Source: Bacteroidales bacterium
GTDB lineage: Bacteria > Bacteroidota > Bacteroidia > Bacteroidales > ML635J-15
DNA: 8,626 nt
Assembly: GCA_028697515.1 (NCBI GenBank)
Contig: JAQVEY010000076.1
Span: 1-8,626 of the forward strand
Direction: 5' to 3'
Part shown: positions 1-6,249 of the stretch, one piece after another
Layout of the letters: each line of letters starts with the position of its first letter
How positions within the stretch are numbered: the stretch's first letter is position 1
Program-made: the position numbers and the translations under genes
The notes under the pieces: model-generated
The model's database searches: none
What the model was told of the DNA's origin: nothing
The model's input: the letters and a program-made list of their open reading frames with translations, nothing else

Positions 1-834
1 CCAGTTTATTGTTCCGTAAGAACTTAATACATTTATTCCTCTGTAATCCTTAATTGCGTTCTTGCCAGAGCTTTGTTTACCGTCATTTGAAATTACTGGG
101 TTATTAACTTTAATTTGTAGCACCGAATTTTTTATAAATCTGGATTGACTTCTCATCAAACCGTCACTTCCTGCTAAATAAACTTCACCACTTTCTCCCA
201 ATCCGTTGTAAGGATTGTCTTCAAGCATAATATCATTTATGCCTGAGGAAGGTATTTCAAAACCAATGTAGTGATTATTGTAGGATTTCGTAAAAATGTA
301 AAAAACATTTTCGAAATTGTAATTTTCGTAAATGTCGGTAACAAAAAATGCTGTATTATCTTTTCTTGCTTTGTCAATTCTGTTTTGAAGCACAACATAA
401 TGTAAAGAACAAATTGTTTCAGTTGTGTCGCAAGGATTTACAACATACAAGTTGCTATCAACAGCAATTATTATAGAAGAAAGCTTTTTTGTTGTAAATA
501 ATTCATCTTCTGCCAACGAAATAAACCACTCTGATGATATGGGGAGGAGTTGTGGATTTATTTTATTTATTTCTTCATTTATCCCAGAATGATCAAGTTG
601 TGTCGCGAAAAGATTAATATCGGCAGTAATATTTTCGAGATAGCTTTTTAATCGTTGAGTTTTTTCAAATCTAACAGAAGTAAGCTGTTCGTATGTTCTG
701 TTTAATATTGCTGTTTTAGTTGAACTATAAGAGAAAATGCCAACAAACAACATAGAGAAGAGTACTAACAACGAAATAATACCCGAAAGCTTATAGACTA
801 CCGAAATATTATTTAGTTTTTGGAGTATTTTCAT
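1..834 (-). CDS. Membrane-anchored sensor protein with extracytoplasmic Cache-like domain (3' part cut off by window edge)
   Basis: The frame opens with ATG at 834 and stays open for 278 codons to base 1, so the C-terminal half lies outside the window. Residues 1-16 are a short basic cytoplasmic stretch, and about 17-38 form a membrane helix (GIISLLVLFSMLFVGIFSYS). A helical segment follows (about 39-80), then an extracytoplasmic sensory region. Residues 210-233 (NGLGESGEVYLAGSDGLMRS, then QSRF) and 263-273 (DYRGINVLSSY) match the two strand motifs that are typical of Cache-type sensor domains in bacterial adenylate cyclases, histidine kinases, SpoIIE-type phosphatases and chemoreceptors. The output domain, normally after a second membrane helix, is not visible, so the signalling class cannot be named. 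The spacing between the two motifs (about 30 residues) seems shorter than in many relatives. No Shine-Dalgarno site is seen before the start. The gene has the same orientation as its upstream neighbour but is probably independent of it. Confidence 0.8.
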   Translation of the reverse strand, partial: MKILQKLNNISVVYKLSGIISLLVLFSMLFVGIFSYSSTKTAILNRTYEQLTSVRFEKTQRLKSYLENITADINLFATQLDHSGINEEINKINPQLLPISSEWFISLAEDELFTTKKLSSIIIAVDSNLYVVNPCDTTETICSLHYVVLQNRIDKARKDNTAFFVTDIYENYNFENVFYIFTKSYNNHYIGFEIPSSGINDIMLEDNPYNGLGESGEVYLAGSDGLMRSQSRFIKNSVLQIKVNNPVISNDGKQSSGKNAIKDYRGINVLSSYGTINW

Positions 835-942
835 TGTTAAATAATTCTGTGCAAAATAAACAAAATTTTTAAACAATAATAGGTTTTACTCACAACTCGC
901 AGCGGAGTTAATGCGTATGCAGTTGTTTGTTTTAAATTAAAA

Positions 943-2301
943 TCAGTCTTTTATACATCTGCAACTAAAACCGTTTTCAATGAAATATTGTGAACGTCCT
1001 ACAAACGGAACACTGTAATTTAAAGCATAAACCCATGGATTATAGGTGTAAATATTAAAAGTAGCTGAGGAAGTCCAGAAGTAAGAGCTTTGACCGAAGT
1101 CTTCAAAAACACCATCCCAGGTGTCTCCTCCGGGAATACCAGAAAAACCGGTTGAATTAGTTGCTGCTTCATTTGGATTCCACCACATTGTTGTACAGTT
1201 CATTTTTAAATGTCCGCCTTCGTCAACACCAACTCCCAGATTTGAATTATATTCCAAAGCCCCGAAATCAGTTCCTGAAGTCCTTGCCAGAGTTGTCCAT
1301 TCGTAATGTGAGGGGATATGCCAACCGTCAGGGCACATTCCCTGTACTGGAGTATCGCAACGATCATTAGGGGGAGCGCCATTTCCATTACATGGATCAG
1401 TCTCTTGCATTAGAATGTTCCATTCGTACAATCCTCCCATTGGACAACTTGGGTCTTCAACTCCGTTTATATTCATGCAGAACTTTGTTCCCGCAGCCTG
1501 AGGTGTTGTAATCGGGACATAAGTACCCGAATTTAAATTTTCTGCCATCCACCATTGATCACCTATTTTTACAACTGAATAATTATTTCCATCGCCATCA
1601 GTACATGGAATGAAAGTAAATGTTACTGTCTGGCTTTGGTTAGGTGTGAGCATATAAACAGTACTGTAATTTCCTGATTTTCCAGTCAGTTTTATCAAAT
1701 CACCTTCAAAGTATTGCATATTTATTACAGATTTAGTGTTTTTATGCTGAATATAATTTTTCTCGATAATTTGCTGTGAAGAACCCGAAATATCTTCTAT
1801 TTCGATTGATGAATTTTTACTTCCATCTTGAATATTATTGATGAATTTAGTTGTATAAGAATAATATTCAGATTCGAATTTTATAAAGAACATACCCTCT
1901 CCAAATCCACAAATCTTGTATGTGTGATAACCCTGAGTCACAAATTGTTCAGAATGCAAGACTATTTTGCCTGCAAGATCATAAATTCTGATCGAAATAT
2001 TATCATCCGAATATGCTTTAAAATCGATGTAACACATTCCGGCTGATGGGTTTGGATATATAAGTACCGGATTAAATGGCTCCGAACTTAATTCATCAAT
2101 TCCCATTTCGAAACTTAGATTTAGAATGTCAGTTCCCGAAATATTTATTTCTGTACATTGTGTCAGATTTTCAACTTTTACTGACTCTACACTGGTTGAA
2201 GCACCTGTTCCTGTAAAGCTAATTTGATAATTCTGTGAATAGCAGGGAATAATACAGGAAATTGTCAAAAATAATGCAATAAGTCTTTTTAGTTTTTTCA
2301 T
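943..2301 (-). CDS. Exported FISUMP-domain protein with an internal T9SS sorting-domain-like module
   Basis: This 452-residue protein starts with a signal peptide (residues 1-22, cleavage probably after CYSQ or nearby). Residues 24-66 form a short beta-rich segment (YQISFTGTGASTSVESVKVE) that recurs at the start of many Bacteroidota FISUMP proteins. Residues 78-155 look like a T9SS type A sorting domain: YPNPSAG at 82-88, the strand ISIRIYDLAGKIV at 102-114, then GMFFIKF at 136-142. A linker (about 156-230) leads to a Fibrobacter succinogenes major paralogous domain (about 234-452). That domain shows DGDGNNYSVVKIGDQWWMAE (235-254), GLYEW (290-294), CPDGWHIPSHYEW (323-335), TGFSGIPGG (384-392) and the closing NGFSCRC (443-449). 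FISUMP domains are C-type-lectin-like folds common on the surface of Bacteroidota; their ligands are mostly unknown. The sorting-like module is internal and there is none at the C-terminus, so whether it drives secretion is uncertain. The start is chosen because the signal peptide begins there. Confidence 0.88.
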   Translation of the reverse strand: MKKLKRLIALFLTISCIIPCYSQNYQISFTGTGASTSVESVKVENLTQCTEINISGTDILNLSFEMGIDELSSEPFNPVLIYPNPSAGMCYIDFKAYSDDNISIRIYDLAGKIVLHSEQFVTQGYHTYKICGFGEGMFFIKFESEYYSYTTKFINNIQDGSKNSSIEIEDISGSSQQIIEKNYIQHKNTKSVINMQYFEGDLIKLTGKSGNYSTVYMLTPNQSQTVTFTFIPCTDGDGNNYSVVKIGDQWWMAENLNSGTYVPITTPQAAGTKFCMNINGVEDPSCPMGGLYEWNILMQETDPCNGNGAPPNDRCDTPVQGMCPDGWHIPSHYEWTTLARTSGTDFGALEYNSNLGVGVDEGGHLKMNCTTMWWNPNEAATNSTGFSGIPGGDTWDGVFEDFGQSSYFWTSSATFNIYTYNPWVYALNYSVPFVGRSQYFIENGFSCRCIKD

Positions 2302-2335
2302 GGCAATTTTTTAAAATATTATAGCATTCTTAAAG

Positions 2336-2343
2336 CAAAATTA
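2336..2343 (-). promoter_or_regulatory. Candidate Bacteroidota -7 element upstream of the FISUMP gene
   Basis: Read on the minus strand this is TAATTTTG, a full match to the Bacteroidota primary-sigma -7 consensus TAnnTTTG. It lies 34 bases before the start codon at 2301 and would give a leader of roughly 30 bases. No convincing TTTG element is seen at the -33 spacing, and chance matches are common in DNA this AT-rich. Confidence 0.3.
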
Positions 2344-2429
2344 AAGAATAAATTTGGAATAATGATTAAAGTCTGAAGTTTAATTAATACAATATATATA
2401 ATAGTGAATCAAATACTATATCTGAAACC

Positions 2430-2449
2430 ACATATAACGCCATATATGT
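2430..2449. repeat. Inverted repeat in the divergent spacer
   Basis: The arms ACATATA (2430-2436) and TATATGT (2443-2449) are perfectly complementary around a six-base spacer ACGCCA. It sits near the middle of the divergent intergenic region, a usual place for a regulator site. AT-rich palindromes can arise by chance and no run of T follows, so it is not a terminator. Confidence 0.4.
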
Positions 2450-2566
2450 TAGTAATAAAAAAGCATTGACACTTCACCAATTTACGGATAAGTTGTATCA
2501 GTTGTAATTTTAGAAGCAATTTTGCTTTAGTGAAATTTAGGATTAATCACAAAAACAGCCCTTATT

Positions 2567-2593
2567 TAAACAAATTCTAAATAAACTTGTTTA
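2567..2593. repeat. TAAAC/GTTTA boxes just upstream of sod
   Basis: The arms TAAACAA (2567-2573) and TTGTTTA (2587-2593) form a 7-bp inverted repeat. The second half is itself an interrupted palindrome, TAAAC-TT-GTTTA (2582-2593). It ends 20 bases before the sod start codon, so it could be an operator or a leader hairpin. No regulator can be assigned from the sequence. Confidence 0.35.
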
Positions 2594-2613
2594 TCCATCA
2601 AACTAAAACTTAA

Positions 2614-3318
2614 ATGAAAATGGAAAAAAATATAATAAATAAAGCTTTTTTAATTCTATTTGCAGTGCCCTCAGTGGCAGTTGCACAAGAACACAAACTT
2701 CCCGTACTTAATTATCAGTATATAGATCTAGAGCCGTTTATTGATGCTACGACAATGGAAATTCATTATTCAAAACATCATCAGGCTTATGTAAACAATC
2801 TTAACAAAGCGCTCGAAAATACCGAAGCTGCAAACTTAAATATTGAAGATTTAATGCTTAACGTAAGCAAATATGGTCCTGCAGTAAGAAATAATGGTGG
2901 CGGTCATTATAACCACAGTCTCTACTGGAGTATTTTATCTCCGAAACCACAAAATGAACCTTCGGGTAATCTTTCCGAAATGATTATTGCAAACTTTGGC
3001 TCGGTTGAAGAATTGAAGAAACAAATGAATCAGGCTGGTGCTAGCAGATTTGGTTCTGGATGGGCCTGGCTAGTACTGACAAAAGATATGAAACTAGTGG
3101 TTTCATCGACTCCAAATCAGGATAATCCGCTAATGGATGTTGCTGATGTACGCGGTATTCCACTTATCGGAATAGACGTTTGGGAACATGCTTACTATCT
3201 TAAATATCAAAACAAGCGTCCTGATTATCTTGACGCAATTTGGAATCTAATTGACTGGAAAAAAGTAGAAGAAAATTTCGAAAATGCACAGAACAGTCAT
3301 CTGTTCGAAAAAATGTAG
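2614..3318 (+). CDS. sodA: Exported Mn/Fe-family superoxide dismutase
   Basis: The enzyme converts superoxide to oxygen and hydrogen peroxide. The 234-residue product has a signal peptide (residues 1-24, cleavage likely after AVA or AVAQ) followed by a full SOD of about 200 residues, so it should act in the periplasm or outside the cell rather than in the cytoplasm. The metal ligands are all present: His51 (in MEIHYSKHHQAY), His101 (in GGGHYNHSLYW), Asp188 and His192 (in DVWEHAYY). The gateway residues His55 and Tyr59 and the RFGSGWAWLV block (145-154) are also kept. Gly97 and Gln169 (in NQDNPL) follow the Mn-type pattern, in which the active-site Gln comes from the C-terminal domain, so Mn or cambialistic use is likelier than strict Fe. 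This metal call, and hence the symbol, is inference. The usual LEPH is LEPF (39-42). Met1 (2614) and Met3 (2620) are both possible starts; neither has a Shine-Dalgarno site. The gene stands alone and ends in its own terminator. Confidence 0.95.
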   Translation: MKMEKNIINKAFLILFAVPSVAVAQEHKLPVLNYQYIDLEPFIDATTMEIHYSKHHQAYVNNLNKALENTEAANLNIEDLMLNVSKYGPAVRNNGGGHYNHSLYWSILSPKPQNEPSGNLSEMIIANFGSVEELKKQMNQAGASRFGSGWAWLVLTKDMKLVVSSTPNQDNPLMDVADVRGIPLIGIDVWEHAYYLKYQNKRPDYLDAIWNLIDWKKVEENFENAQNSHLFEKM

Positions 3319-3352
3319 TTTTTGATTACGAAATAGTTGTGGTGGTTTTCAT

Positions 3353-3385
3353 TGCCGGTTTGCCTTTAGGTCAATCGGCATTTTT
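3353..3385 (+). terminator. Rho-independent terminator of sod
   Basis: A long hairpin follows the sod stop by about 35 bases. Arm 3353-3364 (TGCCGGTTTGCC) pairs with 3369-3380 (GGTCAATCGGCA), with one T-C mismatch and two G-T wobbles, around the loop TTTA. Five T follow (3381-3385). The T-run overlaps the TAA stop of the convergent barrel gene. In the other direction the hairpin has no T-run, so it serves mainly the plus strand. Confidence 0.85.
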
Positions 3386-4373
3386 AAAACACATATTTTA
3401 TACCCAATTTTACGCCATATCTATCTGGGATTTTAACTACAGATAGCTCTTTTTTATAAACAGACCGTAATCCGGGGTTATAATATGGCTCGAATCGTAT
3501 TAAAAGATTATCTGAAATATGGTAATTAAAGCCTGCCGAGAGCCAAATAGAAGGTAAAAACTTATACAAATCAGCCTTATTGTGTGCGATAATTCTTCCT
3601 GTCTCTGAATTATAGTCGTAGGATTCATATTTTATTAAAATTCCTGCAATAAAACCGACCCCAATATCAATATTTAAGTTTTTAAATTCTGCAATTTTGA
3701 ACTTAAAGATCAATGGTATTTCAGCGTATCTATAAATAAAATTTCTAGCAGCTATTGTATCTTTATTTAGAGTATCAATATTTGTTAAAAATGTAGTATC
3801 GTTATATGTTATTTCAGTTGTGTCAATATTATAATGTGGAATTGTATCTGTAATTGTAATAGTAACAGAGTCGTGTTCGATAGGGTCGAAATAAGTAGAA
3901 TCATGAGTAAAATATTCATAATAGACTCCGGTAGTGTCATAATGGGTTTCATTATGAGGTGTAATTTGTGTGACAATTGAAGTATCTATGCTAATTGAAG
4001 TAAAATTAAACAGTGCATTTTGCTTCATTTCCGTTAAATAAAATCCTGTCGAAAATTTCCATCTATCAATTTCTAATTCAGCGTCAATACCAATACTGTA
4101 GTTTTGTTGTTTCGAAAGATTTATAATTGAGTTATTAAATTTTCGCCATACAGTAAAAAAAGAAGCTGCTGAAAACCCTGCCGAATAAGCTGTAATAATC
4201 GGCTCTTTCCAGATGGTATCGTATAATATTACTGTTTCGTGGATTATTACAGTATCATAAATATTATTTTGGATATGGACTTTAATAGTATCATCAGTTT
4301 GAGCAGAAATAAAGTAAAACAGAAATGTCAGTAATACAAAAAAACAGCATTTCTTAATTATTTCCGACTTCAT
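3384..4373 (-). CDS. Outer-membrane beta-barrel protein (porin/OMP_b-brl type)
   Basis: This 329-residue protein has a signal peptide (1-24, cleavage after ISA or ISAQ). The first mature segment (25-56) is rich in 'DT(I/V)' motifs: DDTIKVHI, YDTVIIHETV and YDTIW. The rest has alternating strands of a small outer-membrane barrel: YSAGFSAASFF (63-73), YSIGIDAELEIDRWKFSTGF (92-111), YRYAEIPLIFKFKI (214-227; the EIPL motif is a family hallmark), LNIDIGVGFIAGI (233-245), and the final strand RYGVKLGIKYVF ending in Phe, as expected for barrel assembly. Between about 125 and 210 lies a long Asp/Thr-rich, Cys-free insert (HDSTYFDPIEHDSVTITITD and similar), probably a surface loop. The gene is the last of the rightward cluster's minus-strand series, 98 bases after a surface-protein gene but separated from it by a terminator. 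The N-terminal motifs resemble the tail of the 196-residue membrane protein encoded further upstream, which suggests a functional link. Substrate or ligand is unknown. Confidence 0.8.
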   Translation of the reverse strand: MKSEIIKKCCFFVLLTFLFYFISAQTDDTIKVHIQNNIYDTVIIHETVILYDTIWKEPIITAYSAGFSAASFFTVWRKFNNSIINLSKQQNYSIGIDAELEIDRWKFSTGFYLTEMKQNALFNFTSISIDTSIVTQITPHNETHYDTTGVYYEYFTHDSTYFDPIEHDSVTITITDTIPHYNIDTTEITYNDTTFLTNIDTLNKDTIAARNFIYRYAEIPLIFKFKIAEFKNLNIDIGVGFIAGILIKYESYDYNSETGRIIAHNKADLYKFLPSIWLSAGFNYHISDNLLIRFEPYYNPGLRSVYKKELSVVKIPDRYGVKLGIKYVF

Positions 4374-4378
4374 TTATT

Positions 4379-4386
4379 CAAATTTA
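4379..4386 (-). promoter_or_regulatory. TAnnTTTG-like box directly before the barrel gene
   Basis: On the minus strand this reads TAAATTTG, a perfect -7 consensus match. It is only five bases from the start codon, so transcription from it would give an almost leaderless message. A TTTTG lies 16 bases further upstream, closer than the usual spacing. The preceding terminator makes a separate promoter for this gene plausible, but the position is odd. Confidence 0.22.
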
Positions 4387-4415
4387 ATTAACTTCAATAT
4401 TACAAAATTTTATGC

Positions 4416-4451
4416 AAAAACAAAAGGACCGTATTAAAATACAGCCCTTTT
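4416..4451 (-). terminator. Rho-independent terminator after the second surface-protein gene
   Basis: On the minus strand, a 14-base arm AAAAGGGCTGTATT pairs with AATACGGTCCTTTT with two G-U wobbles, and is followed by G and five U (4416-4420). The plus-strand hairpin spans 4422-4451. It begins 20 bases after the stop of the SprB-type gene and precedes the barrel gene, so the barrel is either read through or has its own promoter. A paralogous hairpin lies at 5964-5996. Confidence 0.8.
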
Positions 4452-4704
4452 ACTAAATATTGCAGTAATGATTATTTAACAAATCTTATTGTTTCAAACT
4501 TAGAGTTACCGTTGATATGCATGAAATACATTCCCCCCTGATAATCTGATACATCTATAGTAAAATTGTTTAATCCACCGTAAATTTCATAAGTTTCTTT
4601 GCTAACAATTTGACCGCTAATGTTTAAGATACTAATTTCGATAATTTCATTGGTCTCGGTGAAGATTTCTAGATTTAAGATATCGGTAACAGGATTTGGA
4701 TATA
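4451..4704 (-). repeat. Near-identical 3' block, copy 2 (sorting domain plus stop region)
   Basis: This 254-base block aligns without gaps to 5996-6249 (offset 1545) with nine mismatches by eye, about 96% identity. It covers the sorting domain from the VYPNPV region to the stop and the bases up to the terminator. Three differences change residues (Thr/Ser, Ile/Leu, Asn/Ser). Upstream of 4704 the similarity drops abruptly. Confidence 0.9.
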
Positions 4705-5833
4705 CACTAATTTTGGTTGCCGAAATATTTTCGATAATGCTTGTAAGATCCTCACTTGTTACAATTATTTGGGAAGAATAAAAGCTTATCGATTTAAAAT
4801 TCCCACAGTTTATATATAGGTTCAGCACATAAATCCCTTGAGTTGCAACATCATTTAAAGAATAAGTGACGGTAATAAAAGTAGAATTATTCTGGTCGTC
4901 AATAAGTTCCCAAACAGCTATAACAGAACTTCCTTGGATGTCGAATGAAATTACTTGTGCAGATACTACATTTGGAAAGCAATTATCAATCGTAACACTC
5001 AGGGTGCCATTTAATGTCCAATTTGTATCTTGGTCATAAGTGTAATACTGAACCGTTACACAAGCTTGAGTAATTTCACTATCTGCATCAGTTATTGTTA
5101 CACAGTATGAATCACCGCCACAAGCATTTTCCACCGATGCATCAGTTTCGCCATTACTCCACAGATAACTATAAGGGGCTGTTCCACCAGATATATAAGC
5201 TTCTACGGTTGCAGTACAGTCGTCGAATGTCAAAAAGCTATAACCAAGATTTGCATAAAAACTATCGTTTGTTACAGAATCCACTACTGTGCCAATAACA
5301 CAAAAGCTCCAAGTATTCGTGCAATTATCCATGTCAGCAACATGTACAGTATAAACGCCTGGATACAAACCTGAGAGATCTTCGGTAAACTGACCACCAT
5401 CCCAAAAATATGAATATGGAGCTGTTCCATTTGAAACGGTAATATCTATTGATCCATCTGCAGTATTATCATCTGTAGCATTGATAATGTTATAGTTCAC
5501 AATAAGGTTACAAAGTGGAGGGTCGCCAATCCAAATAGAGTCGCATATTGTGGCTGTACAACCCATTCCGGTAGCAGTAAGACAGATTGGATAAACGCCA
5601 TCTTCAATAAATGTGTTAGTTATCGTCTGTCCGTAGTAAGTGTTGTTTTCGAGTACCCAAACATAATCTACCAAAGTTGGATCTGTAATTTGCTGTCCGT
5701 TAGAGAAGAAAGTACCAGTTGTAACTGCTGTGGTTCCAGATACTGTACTTGTAATAAACGCTTCACAATTTGTTTGGGCTCTTAAGCCTGTAACGATAAG
5801 TGAAATTGCCAGAATTGTAGTTAAAGTTTTCAT
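4472..5833 (-). CDS. T9SS-exported surface protein with PKD/Ig-like and SprB-type repeats (paralogue 2)
   Basis: This 453-residue protein has a signal peptide (1-20, ending LRAQ). A PKD/Ig-like domain covers about 21-103 (VDYVWVLENN at 55-64, then GVYPICLTATG at 79-89). The first SprB-type repeat spans about 110-179: ADGSIDITVSNGTAPYSYFW (125-144), LSGLYPGVYTVHVADMDNC (153-171). A second, more divergent one spans about 193-263: SGGTAPYSYLWSNGET (215-230), YCVTITDADSE (243-253). A further beta-rich region (about 268-365) precedes the C-terminal T9SS type A sorting domain (about 375-453), with YPNPVTDILNLEI (378-390), ISILNISGQIVSKE (400-413), YQGGMYFMHI (431-440) and terminal FVK. SprB repeats occur in adhesins such as the Flavobacterium gliding protein SprB; this protein is far smaller and its ligand is unknown. 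Thirteen cysteines, twelve shared with the upstream paralogue, suggest disulfides. No Shine-Dalgarno site; the start is set by the signal peptide. Confidence 0.88.
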   Translation of the reverse strand: MKTLTTILAISLIVTGLRAQTNCEAFITSTVSGTTAVTTGTFFSNGQQITDPTLVDYVWVLENNTYYGQTITNTFIEDGVYPICLTATGMGCTATICDSIWIGDPPLCNLIVNYNIINATDDNTADGSIDITVSNGTAPYSYFWDGGQFTEDLSGLYPGVYTVHVADMDNCTNTWSFCVIGTVVDSVTNDSFYANLGYSFLTFDDCTATVEAYISGGTAPYSYLWSNGETDASVENACGGDSYCVTITDADSEITQACVTVQYYTYDQDTNWTLNGTLSVTIDNCFPNVVSAQVISFDIQGSSVIAVWELIDDQNNSTFITVTYSLNDVATQGIYVLNLYINCGNFKSISFYSSQIIVTSEDLTSIIENISATKISVYPNPVTDILNLEIFTETNEIIEISILNISGQIVSKETYEIYGGLNNFTIDVSDYQGGMYFMHINGNSKFETIRFVK

Positions 5834-5885
5834 AATTTTAAGTTTTATAAGTTAATATTTCTTTTGTCTGTCTTAATAACAATTA
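5834..5885 (-). promoter_or_regulatory. Leader of paralogue 2, conserved with that of paralogue 1
   Basis: On the minus strand the leader contains TAATTGTT, ACAAAAGAA, TTAAC and AAAATTATG in the same order as the leader of the upstream paralogue (7403-7455), although the rest has drifted. Since the upstream paralogue ends in a terminator, this copy probably has its own promoter here. No TAnnTTTG box is seen, so it may use another sigma factor, possibly the ECF factor of the cluster, but this is inference. Confidence 0.35.
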
Positions 5886-5903
5886 GTTTTTATAAGGTTG
5901 CTT

Positions 5904-5935
5904 ACTAATTTTTATTTTTTTTACTTCAAGGTTTT
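5904..5935 (-). pseudogene. Possible vestige of the 3' end of the 196-residue membrane protein gene
   Basis: On the minus strand AAAACCTTGAAGTAAAAAA resembles AAAACCGTGGAAGTAAAAAA, which encodes the KTVEVKK part of the membrane protein's tail (around 7491-7510). Similarity continues through the A-rich stretch, the GTAAGCA after the stop and into the leader. It looks like the left-over flank of a tandem duplication that copied the end of the membrane protein gene together with the surface-protein gene. The sequence is low-complexity, so the match could be partly chance. Confidence 0.4.
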
Positions 5936-5963
5936 GTTAAACCACTATTTCAAAATTTTATGC

Positions 5964-5996
5964 AAAAAAAAAGGCCATATAAAATACAGCCTTTTT
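5964..5996 (-). terminator. Rho-independent terminator after the first surface-protein gene
   Basis: On the minus strand AAAAAGGCTGTAT pairs with ATATGGCCTTTTT around a three-base loop (13 pairs, two G-U), and the U-run continues to nine in total (5964-5972). It lies about 20 bases after the stop at 6017. Compared with the paralogous hairpin at 4416-4451, one G-C pair has become A-U by changes in both arms, and other changes only swap wobbles for Watson-Crick pairs, so the fold is preserved. Confidence 0.85.
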
Positions 5997-6249
5997 ACTA
6001 AATATTGCATTAATGATTATTTAACAAATCTTATTGTTTCAAACTTAGAGCTACCGTTGATATGCATGAAATACATTCCCCCCTGATAGTCTGATACATC
6101 TATCGTAAAATTGTTTAATCCACCGTAAATTTCATAAGTTTCTTTGCTAACAATTTGACCGCTAATGTTTAAGATACTAATTTCGATAATTTCATTAGTC
6201 TCAGTGAAGAGCTCTAGATTTAAGATATCGGAAACAGGATTTGGATATA
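5996..6249 (-). repeat. Near-identical 3' block, copy 1 (sorting domain plus stop region)
   Basis: This block aligns without gaps to 4451-4704, with nine differences in 254 bases by eye. It encodes the sorting domain of the first surface protein and extends past its stop to the terminator. Identity stops sharply at 6249 at the start of the sorting domain, where the linker sequences of the two proteins become unrelated in detail. Confidence 0.9.

Larger units (their letters stand above)
2302..2613. other. Divergent intergenic region between the FISUMP gene and sod
   Basis: This 312-base non-coding spacer is very AT-rich and lies between two outward-pointing genes, so both promoters should be inside it. 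It holds a -7-like box for the minus-strand gene, another perfect TAnnTTTG on the plus strand at 2349-2356 (too far from sod to be its obvious promoter), a 7-bp hairpin-forming palindrome at 2430-2449, and TAAAC/GTTTA boxes at 2567-2593 just before sod. I see no small ORF, tRNA or insertion-sequence end in it. Confidence 0.6.

Noticed and set aside
894..909. Hairpin AACTC-GCAGCG-GAGTT between the FISUMP gene and the sensor gene, considered as a terminator
   Set aside because: The stem is only five pairs and no T-run follows on either strand, so termination is not supported.
1121..1370. Two plus-strand ORFs (61 and 69 codons) and a minus-strand one (1206-1388)
   Set aside because: They lie inside the FISUMP coding region in other frames, show no domain or leader, and the host gene is well supported.
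1828..2046. Plus-strand ORF of 72 codons
   Set aside because: It is antisense to the sorting-domain-like module of the FISUMP protein and has no recognisable features.
2466..2494. TTGACA followed after 17 bases by TAAGTT, an E. coli-type promoter for sod
   Set aside because: The -10 matches only three of six bases, Bacteroidota use a different consensus, and such matches are expected by chance.
5095..5298. Plus-strand ORF of 67 codons
   Set aside because: It is antisense to the SprB-type repeats of paralogue 2 and has a composition unlike a real protein.
5898..6086. Plus-strand ORF of 62 codons between the surface genes
   Set aside because: It crosses a terminator hairpin and the 3' block of paralogue 1 antisense. 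Its hydrophobic start is read from T-rich non-coding DNA.
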